Position numbers and translations under genes: made by a program
From: Pelotomaculum sp. UBA5255
GTDB taxonomy: Bacteria > Bacillota > Desulfotomaculia > Desulfotomaculales > Pelotomaculaceae
Assembly (NCBI GenBank): GCA_002408725.1
Contig: DHTR01000030.1
Coordinates: 1-21,215, forward strand
Reading direction: 5' to 3'
DNA: 21,215 bases
Notes under the pieces: model-generated
What the model was told of the DNA's origin: nothing
Seen by the model: only the letters and a program-made list of their open reading frames with translations
Database searches by the model: none
In this document: positions 14,862 through 21,215 of the stretch, piece after piece
Numbering within the stretch: position 1 is the first letter of the stretch
Layout: each line of letters begins with the position of its first letter

Positions 14862-14962
14862 AATTAAGCTGAACGGGGGCCGGGCGAAGTGCAACCGCAG
14901 GAGTTACGCGGCTATGCCTACGTCCGGATCTTATAAAACTATCCGGAAAGTGGTGTTTGGTT

Positions 14963-16291
14963 ATGAATATCAATCAGATGGATTCAAAAGTTTCATACTG
15001 GGATAGGGAAAAGGAAACCATGTCCAGGGAGAGTCTTGAAGAGCTGCAGCTTGAGCGGCTCAAGGAGACAGTGCAAAGGGTTTACCAAAGGGTGCCGTTT
15101 TACAAGAAGGCTTTTAAGGAAAGGGGTATCGAGCCGGGAGACATCAAGTCGCTGGCGGATCTTGGTAAATTGCCGTTCACCGTCAAGCAGGACCTCAGGG
15201 ATAATTACCCCTATGGCCTTTTTGCCGTACCGATGAGCGATATTGTGCGCATTCATGCCTCCTCGGGTACAACCGGCAAACCGTCTGTGGTAGGCTATAC
15301 CAGACAGGATCTTGGAAACTGGGCGGACCTTGTGGCCCGCTGCCTGGTAATGGCCGGAGGGACCAGGGATGACGTGGTCCATGTCTCCTATGGATACGGA
15401 CTTTTTACCGGAGGCCTGGGGGTGCACTACGGAGTTGAGCGAATGGGAGCCTCCGTTGTGCCCGTTTCGGGTGGCAACACAGCCCGCCAGTTGATGCTGC
15501 TGCAGGATTTTGGAGCAACTATTCTCACCTGCACTCCTTCCTACGCCCTGTATCTAATCGAAGAAGGGGAAGCAGCCGGTATTGATTTTAAAAAGCTTCC
15601 GCTCAGGATCGGCATTTTTGGCGCCGAGCCGTGGACGGAAAACATGCGGGCTCAGCTTGAGGCAAAGCTATCCATTACGGCTCTGGACATTTACGGGCTC
15701 AGCGAGGTGATGGGTCCGGGAGTTTCAATGGAATGCCCGGCCAAGTGTGGCAGCCATATCTTTGAGGATTACTTTATAGCGGAGGTTATCGACCCTGAGA
15801 CCGGTGAATCCCTGCCTTACGGGCAGCAGGGAGAGCTGGTTCTGACCACTATTAAAAAGGAAGGAATTCCGGTAATTCGCTACCGTACCCGTGATATCTC
15901 GACGCTTCATCCTGAAAAGTGCGCCTGCGGGCGCACCCACATGCGGATGAAGCGGGTTGCAGGCCGTAACGATGATATGCTGATTATCAGGGGCGTTAAT
16001 GTTTTCCCGTCCCAGGTCGAGAGCGTGCTGCTGGAATTCGGCGAGACCGAGCCCCATTATCTGTTAGTGGTGGACCGCCGGGGCGAACTGGATGACCTGG
16101 AGGTATGGGTTGAACTGTCCGATCAGATGTTTTCAGATAAGATTAAGCAGATTGAGAGCCTGGAGGTAAGGATCCGCAACAGAATTTTAAGTGTCCTCAA
16201 TATCAACGTCAGGATCAAGTTCGTAGAACCCAGGACTATTCCCAGGAGCGAAGGCAAGGCCAAGCGGGTCATGGATCGCCGGGATTTATAG
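14963..16291 (+). CDS. paaK: Phenylacetate-CoA ligase (PaaK-type acyl-CoA ligase)
   Basis: A 442-residue cytosolic AMP-forming ligase that activates phenylacetate or a related aromatic acid to its CoA thioester. The N-terminal [23 protein letters not shown] and VPFYKKAF segments are typical of PaaK. ATP-binding SGTTGKP is at residues 101-107, [10 protein letters not shown] is the A5 motif, and the C-terminal domain carries RYRTRDIS, the cysteine-containing [12 protein letters not shown] and [20 protein letters not shown]. Start ATG 14963; a TTG at 14957 is in frame but offers nothing better. It is the last gene of the T-box operon, about 100 bp after livF, before the 16337 hairpin. Substrate is inferred from the family; aryl-pyruvate-derived acids are also possible. 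Confidence 0.92.
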   Translation: MNINQMDSKVSYWDREKETMSRESLEELQLERLKETVQRVYQRVPFYKKAFKERGIEPGDIKSLADLGKLPFTVKQDLRDNYPYGLFAVPMSDIVRIHASSGTTGKPSVVGYTRQDLGNWADLVARCLVMAGGTRDDVVHVSYGYGLFTGGLGVHYGVERMGASVVPVSGGNTARQLMLLQDFGATILTCTPSYALYLIEEGEAAGIDFKKLPLRIGIFGAEPWTENMRAQLEAKLSITALDIYGLSEVMGPGVSMECPAKCGSHIFEDYFIAEVIDPETGESLPYGQQGELVLTTIKKEGIPVIRYRTRDISTLHPEKCACGRTHMRMKRVAGRNDDMLIIRGVNVFPSQVESVLLEFGETEPHYLLVVDRRGELDDLEVWVELSDQMFSDKIKQIESLEVRIRNRILSVLNINVRIKFVEPRTIPRSEGKAKRVMDRRDL

Positions 16292-16336
16292 TGGGGTCGG
16301 GGAATTACAGCGCACTGTTTACACCGTTCTTCAGGC

Positions 16337-16372
16337 AGGATACCCACCTTTTTTTAAGGTGGGTATCCTTTT
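16337..16372 (+). terminator. Strong hairpin terminator of the liv-paaK operon
   Basis: AGGATACCCACCTT (16337-16350) pairs perfectly over 14 bases with AAGGTGGGTATCCT (16356-16369), loop TTTTT, followed by a short T-run (TTT). A second smaller hairpin CCATACC/GGTATGG (16386-16407) follows and shares the TACCCACCT core. Together they end the operon 45 bases after the ligase stop. Confidence 0.85.
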
Positions 16373-16539
16373 GGAAAATTAGTGACCATACCCACCTGAA
16401 GGTATGGTTGGAAACTTTATTCCTGAAAGGAATTGGGGCCAGTTTTGTCGAATAATATCCAGGAATAAGAAAAGTACAAGCCGTCAATCCTAGAAATAAA
16501 TGAGCTCAAAACCATACGCATGTTGCCGGGAGGAAAATA

Positions 16540-17568
16540 ATGAAAAAGCTGAACAATAAAAAAGTGTATCTGGCTCTACTGGTCTTTTTTGTCCTGGGTC
16601 TGTCCGGCTATGCCATCAAGGCCCTTTCCAGCGAACACGGGCTGGAACCGCCGGGAGTGAATGACCCGCAAAAACCGCTAATCGAGACCACGGTCGATGA
16701 TGAATCCGCCACTCAAGCTCCGGGTTCCGTAACCGCCACGGTTGATAGCAGTGAAAAAGGGGCAGAGGTGAAAAAGAACGGTGAAGCCAGGCCTGAAAAT
16801 ACGGGCGGCCCTTCCACTTCTCCTTCAAACGCAGGCGGTTTATCCAGTACAATTCCTTCAAACACAGGCGGCTTGTCCAACGCAAAAAACGGTTGGGGAT
16901 TGAAGCGAAACGACAGCCACCTGCAGCCCGAAATGTCCTCCTCCACCATTAAAAGGCTTGGACAACACGGCGCTTACTGGATCGGCAAATCAGACGAAAA
17001 AGTGATTTACCTGACTTTCGATGAGGGCTATGAAAACGGCTATACACCCGTAATCCTGGACTCGCTTAAAGCCAATGATGTTAAAGCGGCCTTTTTTGTC
17101 ACGGGCCATTATCTGAAAACACAGCCTGACCTGGTCAGGCGGATGGTAGAAGAAGGACATATCGTGGGCAACCATACCGACACCCACCCCAGCCTGCCCG
17201 ATATTTCAGATGAGGAAATTAAGAAAGAGCTGCAGGTTGTGGAAGAAAGCTACGAAAGCGTATCCGGCAAAAAGGGCATGAAGTATCTTCGGCCGCCGAA
17301 AGGTGAATACAGCGAGCGAACCCTGGCGCTGACACGCGAATTGGGCTATCACAATATCTTCTGGAGTATGGCCTTTGTTGACTGGGTGCCCATGCCCGGC
17401 GGGCCGGACGAGGCCTACCGGTCAGTGATGGACAACCTGCATAACGGCGCCCTGGTCCTGCTGCACGCGGTTTCCAAGGATAACACCGAGGCTATGGACA
17501 GGATTTTAAAAGATATTAAAGCCCGGGGGTATTCATTTAAGACCCTGGATGATCTGGTCAGGAATTAA
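16540..17568 (+). CDS. pdaA: PdaA-type polysaccharide deacetylase (spore cortex)
   Basis: A 342-residue exported or membrane-anchored NodB-family deacetylase. In Bacillus, PdaA deacetylates N-acetylmuramic acid during muramic-lactam formation in the spore cortex. One N-terminal membrane helix (about 8-28) is followed by a Pro/Ser/Thr/Gly-rich linker (about 30-125) with repeats of SN(A/T)GGLS, then the catalytic domain from WGLKRNDSHLQP. TFDEGYENGYT at 159-169 (D161) is the PdaA form of motif 1, metal histidines are in NHTDTH (H212, H216), motif 3 is RPPKGEYS (251-258), and LLHAVSKD is motif 5. GGGAGG lies 6 bases before the ATG. Monocistronic by its terminators. Confidence 0.88.
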   Translation: MKKLNNKKVYLALLVFFVLGLSGYAIKALSSEHGLEPPGVNDPQKPLIETTVDDESATQAPGSVTATVDSSEKGAEVKKNGEARPENTGGPSTSPSNAGGLSSTIPSNTGGLSNAKNGWGLKRNDSHLQPEMSSSTIKRLGQHGAYWIGKSDEKVIYLTFDEGYENGYTPVILDSLKANDVKAAFFVTGHYLKTQPDLVRRMVEEGHIVGNHTDTHPSLPDISDEEIKKELQVVEESYESVSGKKGMKYLRPPKGEYSERTLALTRELGYHNIFWSMAFVDWVPMPGGPDEAYRSVMDNLHNGALVLLHAVSKDNTEAMDRILKDIKARGYSFKTLDDLVRN

Positions 17569-17635
17569 AAATCTCTCCCAGAGGCAGGCGGATTATTTTT
17601 AATTTCAGAAATCTCCATTCATCAGACTTGATTAG

Positions 17636-17660
17636 CCCGTTGCCTAAACGGGTTTCTTTT
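17636..17660 (+). terminator. Rho-independent terminator after pdaA
   Basis: CCCGTT-GCCTA-AACGGG (17636-17652) followed by TTTCTTTT. It separates the deacetylase from the arginine operon. Confidence 0.85.
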
Positions 17661-17754
17661 ATGACGCTACTTTTTCTTGATTTTCTAATCTGACGGTAGT
17701 AACCTACTAATTAGCGGTCGCAGATCATGATTTTTTAGTTAAGCGCATTTGGGG

Positions 17755-17792
17755 GTTGTATAATTATACATTCATTTGTATAATTATAAGTA
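17755..17792 (+). promoter_or_regulatory. Two tandem ARG boxes (ArgR operator)
   Basis: TGTATAATTATACA (17757-17770) fits the ARG-box core TGNATWWWWATNCA at every position. TGTATAATTATAAG (17777-17790) fits all but the last two. The centres are 20 bp apart, as needed for two faces of an ArgR/AhrC hexamer bound to adjacent 18-bp boxes. Binding would cover both promoter elements, so arginine-dependent repression of argCJB is expected. No argR gene is in the window. Confidence 0.8.
17756..17784 (+). promoter_or_regulatory. Promoter of the arginine operon
   Basis: TTGTAT (17756-17761), exactly 17 bases, and a perfect TATAAT (17779-17784). The -35 lies in the first ARG box and the -10 in the second. 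Predicted start about 17791, leaving a leader of roughly 100 bases to argC. Confidence 0.75.
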
Positions 17793-17890
17793 TTGATCAC
17801 CCGGCAGTTTTCCTGAATGAATCCATTCCTTATCCAAGATAATGTTATTGACACGGCCGCAGGCCGAGATCGTTTACGGAGGTGACCCTT

Positions 17891-18934
17891 GTGACAATCA
17901 GGGTTGGTATCATCGGCGCCACGGGCTATACCGGGGCCGAACTGGTAAGAATTTTGTCCCGTCACCCGGAGGTTGAGCTTGTGGCGCTGACAACAAAGAG
18001 CTACATCGGCAAACCATTTTGGGAGGTTTACCCGCACCTTTATAAGCACAATGATCTAGCCGGTGAGGAGATGAATCTGCCTTACCTGCTGGAATCATGC
18101 GACGCGATTTTTGTAGCTCTGCCCCACGGTCACGCCATGCCGATAGCCCTTGAGGCGGCAGGCCGGGGTGTGAAGCTGATTGACCTGGGGGCGGACTTCC
18201 GCCTTTTTGACTACCGGGTCTACGAGAAGTGGTATAAGGTTGAGCACAAGGCCAGGGAACTGCTGCCCACCGCCGTTTACGGGCTGCCGGAACTGCACCG
18301 CGAAAAGATTAAAGACGCCTGGCTGGTCGCAAATCCGGGCTGTTATCCCACTAGCGCCATCCTGGCCCTGGCGCCCCTGCTGGAGAAAAAGCTGATAGAT
18401 CCCGGCACGATCATTATCGATTCCAAGTCCGGCGTTTCCGGGTCCGGGAGGGGGCTTTCCCTGGGTGCTCACTTTAGTGAGGTAAATGAAAACTTCAAAG
18501 CATACAATGTTGCGGTTCACCGCCACACACCTGAAATTGAACAGGAACTGGGGAGGGTTCTCGGGGAGGAAATTACGGTTTCCTTTACTCCGCACCTGTT
18601 ACCCGTAACCCGGGGCATCCTCAGCACTGTTTACGCCAGGCTCAAAAGCCCAATTGAACAGGAGCAAGTCCGTTCTTTGTACCTTGATTATTACCGAAAT
18701 GAGCTTTTTGTGCGGGTAATGCCCGAAGGTTTCCTGCCCCAGACCAAATGGGTAGCGGGGACCAACCATTGTGATCTTGGTGTTACGGTGGATCCCCGGA
18801 CCGGACGTGTGATTGTTGTCTCGGCCATTGATAATGTTGTAAAGGGGGCTTCCGGGCAGGCGGTGCAGAATCTGAACATTCTCTTTGGTCTGCCTGAGGA
18901 TACCGCCCTGGCCGGGCCGGGACTTTACCCGTAG
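17891..18934 (+). CDS. argC: N-acetyl-gamma-glutamyl-phosphate reductase
   Basis: A 347-residue cytosolic NADPH-dependent reductase, third step of arginine/ornithine synthesis, making N-acetylglutamate semialdehyde. N-terminal Rossmann motif GIIGATGYTGAELVR (residues 6-20), the catalytic cysteine C151 in NPGCYPTS, the SKSGVSGSGR stretch and the catalytic-histidine region VHRHTPEIEQEL are all present, as is the C-terminal GASGQAVQNLNI. GTG 17891 is about 7 bases after CGGAGGTG and gives the family start MTIRVGIIG; a GTG at 17882 overlaps the ribosome site. First gene of the ArgR-controlled operon. Length is normal. Confidence 0.95.
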   Translation: MTIRVGIIGATGYTGAELVRILSRHPEVELVALTTKSYIGKPFWEVYPHLYKHNDLAGEEMNLPYLLESCDAIFVALPHGHAMPIALEAAGRGVKLIDLGADFRLFDYRVYEKWYKVEHKARELLPTAVYGLPELHREKIKDAWLVANPGCYPTSAILALAPLLEKKLIDPGTIIIDSKSGVSGSGRGLSLGAHFSEVNENFKAYNVAVHRHTPEIEQELGRVLGEEITVSFTPHLLPVTRGILSTVYARLKSPIEQEQVRSLYLDYYRNELFVRVMPEGFLPQTKWVAGTNHCDLGVTVDPRTGRVIVVSAIDNVVKGASGQAVQNLNILFGLPEDTALAGPGLYP

Positions 18935-18999
18935 ATGCATGCTTGCGGTAAAAGAGTGATAGATTAGTATAAAATCCCCTGGTTCGGAGGGATGTCATT

Positions 19000-20220
19000 G
19001 TGGATTTAAAGGGTAAAATGGAATTTGTGAATGGAGGTGTTACGGCAGCGGCGGGCTTTTTAGCCGGGACTGCCGCAGCCTCCATTAAGACGCAGAATAA
19101 AAGAGATGTTGCCGTGTTATACTCCACCGTTCCGGCTACTGCAGCCGGGGTTTTTACCTTGAATAAGGTCAAGGCGGCCCCGGTCCAGCTCAGCATAAGC
19201 CATTTGGCGGGGGGCGCCGCCCGGGCGGTTGTTGTAAATAGCGGAAACGCCAATGCTTGTAACGGCGAACAGGGCTTCAAAGATGCCCGGGACATGGCTA
19301 AAGCAGCGGCGGATGCACTGGGTCTTTCGGAGCAGGCCGTCCTGGTGGCGTCCACCGGGGTGATTGGCCGGAAGATGCCCATGGAAAAGATCTTGCCCGG
19401 CATCCGGGCTGCCTGCGATGCGCTTTCTGCCACCGGTGGGGCGCCGGCCGCCCAGGCCATCATGACTACAGACACCTTTCCCAAGGAAGTTGCCGTGCGG
19501 CTGCAACTGGGGGGCAAGACGGTGACGGTCGGGGGCATGGCCAAGGGGTCGGGGATGATTCACCCCAATCTGGCCACTATGCTCTGTTTTTTAACGACAG
19601 ACGCTGAGATCACGTCCGGGGCACTAAAACAGGCGCTGCAATACGCCGTTGACCAGAGCTTTAATCTGGTTACGGTAGACGGCGATACCAGCACCAACGA
19701 TATGGTTTCGATAATGGCCAACGGCCTTGCCCAAAACGAGAAAATTGAGGGGGTTGGCCCGGATTACGAACATTTCCGGGACGCCCTCACGAAAATCTGC
19801 ATTAAGCTTGCGATGGACGTTGCCCGGGACGGTGAGGGTGCAACAAAACTGCTCGAAGTGGTAGTGCTTAACGCCGCCACCGAGCGGGACGCCCGCCTTG
19901 CAGCCAGGACCGTGGCAGGCTCGAGCCTGGTCAAGGCGGCGGTCTTCGGGCGCGATGCAAACTGGGGAAGGGTCATCTGTGCAGCAGGGTATTCAGGCGC
20001 CGAATTCGACCCCGAAAGGGTAGATATCTTCCTGGGGGACGAAAAGGTGGCCGAAAATGGCGGTTCTTTAGACTTTAGCGAGGAGCGTGCCCTGGAAATT
20101 CTGAAAAAGGATACGGTCGTAATAACCCTGGATTTCAAGGCAGGTCCTTTTAGTGCCACCTCCTGGGGCTGTGACCTCTCCTACGACTATGTAAAAATAA
20201 ACGCCGACTACAGGACGTAA
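19000..20220 (+). CDS. argJ: Glutamate N-acetyltransferase / amino-acid N-acetyltransferase
   Basis: A 406-residue precursor that self-cleaves into alpha and beta chains. It moves acetyl groups from N-acetylornithine to glutamate, and in bifunctional members also uses acetyl-CoA, recycling acetyl groups in the cyclic arginine pathway. The autocleavage site is in MAKGSGMIHPNLATML, cut between Ala and Thr193, which becomes the beta-chain nucleophile. ASTGVIGRKMP, DGDTSTND and NWGRVICAAGYSGAEFD are further family motifs, and the C-terminus SYDYVKINADYRT is complete. GTG 19000 lies 8 bases after GGAGGG. The 65-bp gap from argC shows no terminator, so it is cotranscribed. Confidence 0.95.
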   Translation: MDLKGKMEFVNGGVTAAAGFLAGTAAASIKTQNKRDVAVLYSTVPATAAGVFTLNKVKAAPVQLSISHLAGGAARAVVVNSGNANACNGEQGFKDARDMAKAAADALGLSEQAVLVASTGVIGRKMPMEKILPGIRAACDALSATGGAPAAQAIMTTDTFPKEVAVRLQLGGKTVTVGGMAKGSGMIHPNLATMLCFLTTDAEITSGALKQALQYAVDQSFNLVTVDGDTSTNDMVSIMANGLAQNEKIEGVGPDYEHFRDALTKICIKLAMDVARDGEGATKLLEVVVLNAATERDARLAARTVAGSSLVKAAVFGRDANWGRVICAAGYSGAEFDPERVDIFLGDEKVAENGGSLDFSEERALEILKKDTVVITLDFKAGPFSATSWGCDLSYDYVKINADYRT

Positions 20221-20314
20221 TGGTCGAAGGTTTAAGATAACTAAAACTACGTAAATTGGGGTTTAAACATACGGCTTAGGCCTGACGACTTTTTTTGGGG
20301 GGGAAAAAATTATT

Positions 20315-21215
20315 TTGTCGACGGCTATGGAAAAAGCAGCGATCCTGGTGGAGGCACTGCCTTACATAAAGAAGTTTTACGGCAAAACAGTTGTGATCAA
20401 GTACGGCGGGCATGCCATGCTGAGCCAAGAGCTGAAGGAAGCGGTTCTAACCGATGTGGTGTTGATGAAGTATGTGGGTATGCACCCGGTCATTGTTCAC
20501 GGCGGCGGGCCTGATATTACCGGGATGCTGAAAAGGGTGGGCATTGAATCCAGCTTTGTCGGTGGACTGAGGGTTACGGACGCCAAGACGATGGAAATTG
20601 TCGAGATGGTCCTGGTGGGGAAAATTAACAAGGAAATCGTGGCCCAGATCAATCGCATCGGAGGCCGGGCGGTGGGGCTGTCCGGCAAGGACGCAAGTCT
20701 TTTCGAGGCGGTGAAAAAATACCGCAAGGTTCAGACCCCGGAGGGCGAGGTAATGGCAGACATCGGATTTGTAGGTGAGATCAGCAGGGTCAACCCCGGT
20801 ATTGTGACGACAATTATTGCCGAGGGATACATCCCGGTGGTTGCTCCGGTTGCCGTAGGCAGCGAGGGGGAAAGTTACAATATCAACGCGGACTATGCCG
20901 CGGGGCGGCTGGCCGCCGCACTTGGGGCCGATAAGCTGATTATTCTTACCGACGTGGAAGGTATCCTGACCGATCGGGGCGACCCCGGATCGCTGATGTC
21001 AGTGCTGCGGGTGGCAGAAGTTCCTTCGCTGATTGAGCGGGGCATTATTGATGGTGGGATGATCCCCAAAGTGGAATGCTGCCTTGACGCCCTGTCCTAT
21101 GGCGTCAAGACCACCCATATCTTGGACGGCAGGGTTCCTCACTCAATTTTGCTGGAAATCTTTACGGATCAGGGAGTCGGGACGATGGTGGAAAAGATTT
21201 CCAGCAAAATTGAGT
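20315..21215 (+). CDS. argB: Acetylglutamate kinase (3' partial)
   Basis: Phosphorylates N-acetylglutamate, second step of arginine synthesis. The frame runs off the window end after 300 codons; the family is about 290-300 residues, so only the last few are missing. KYGGHAM and VHGGGPDI are the glycine-rich ATP and substrate loops, and [18 protein letters not shown] and DGGMIPKV are family motifs. The N-terminal helix [20 protein letters not shown] before the kinase core marks the arginine-inhibited hexameric type, unlike E. coli ArgB. TTG 20315 is about 11 bases after the G-run at 20297-20303; an ATG at 20327 is the alternative and has no ribosome site. Confidence 0.95.
   Translation, partial: MSTAMEKAAILVEALPYIKKFYGKTVVIKYGGHAMLSQELKEAVLTDVVLMKYVGMHPVIVHGGGPDITGMLKRVGIESSFVGGLRVTDAKTMEIVEMVLVGKINKEIVAQINRIGGRAVGLSGKDASLFEAVKKYRKVQTPEGEVMADIGFVGEISRVNPGIVTTIIAEGYIPVVAPVAVGSEGESYNINADYAAGRLAAALGADKLIILTDVEGILTDRGDPGSLMSVLRVAEVPSLIERGIIDGGMIPKVECCLDALSYGVKTTHILDGRVPHSILLEIFTDQGVGTMVEKISSKIE

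Noticed and set aside
14923..14947. TCCGGAT/ATCCGGA hairpin before the ligase gene as a terminator
   Set aside because: Stem of 7 bp with an 11-base loop and no T-run; more likely a processing or neutral hairpin within the operon.
18783..19544. 253-residue minus-strand ORF
   Set aside because: Antisense shadow of argC and argJ, whose plus-strand products are clearly recognised; composition is an artefact of their codon use.

Overview
The window (about 21.2 kb, mostly near 50-55% GC) looks like a chromosomal piece of an anaerobic, spore-forming Firmicute of the Desulfotomaculum/Pelotomaculum type. The reasons are a T-box leader, a PdaA-type spore-cortex deacetylase, frequent TTG/GTG starts, strong GGAGG ribosome sites, a phenylacetate-CoA ligase next to a Liv transporter, and an argC-argJ-argB cluster with Firmicute-style ARG boxes. 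The genus is inference only.

Layout. (1) 1-4670: an Opp/Dpp/Nik-type ABC importer operon: solute-binding protein (5' end outside the window), two permeases and two ATPases, all abutting or overlapping. (2) 4470-5235: a sharply AT-rich patch. It starts inside the end of the last ATPase gene, holds a 48-bp palindrome, and then a small autonomous transcription unit: promoter, dyad operator candidate, two tandem genes for the same 24-residue hydrophobic peptide, and a rho-independent terminator. This is the most unusual part of the window. (3) 5263-7239: a YaiI/YqxD (DUF188) gene on the minus strand, a DRG-like TGS-domain GTPase on the plus strand, then a hairpin-rich intergenic stretch that may be a structured RNA. 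(4) 7240-9267: a membrane family-2 glycosyltransferase (+) convergent with an orphan tungstate/molybdate-type ABC ATPase (-). (5) 9555-16370: a promoter and a T-box leader whose antiterminator/terminator domain occurs twice, driving livK-livH-livM-livG-livF and a phenylacetate-CoA ligase gene, closed by a strong hairpin. (6) 16540-17660: a pdaA-like polysaccharide deacetylase with its own terminator. (7) 17756-21215: a promoter whose -35 and -10 lie inside two tandem ARG boxes, then argC, argJ and argB (argB runs off the window).

Working together: the Liv operon would be transcribed through when the cognate tRNA is uncharged, and the arg genes would be shut by ArgR when arginine is plentiful. 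The bifunctional-type ArgJ and the N-helix ArgB fit the cyclic, feedback-inhibited arginine pathway. The twin peptide genes beside a peptide-type importer allow a signalling hypothesis, but a type I toxin or a structural membrane micropeptide explains the sequence equally well.
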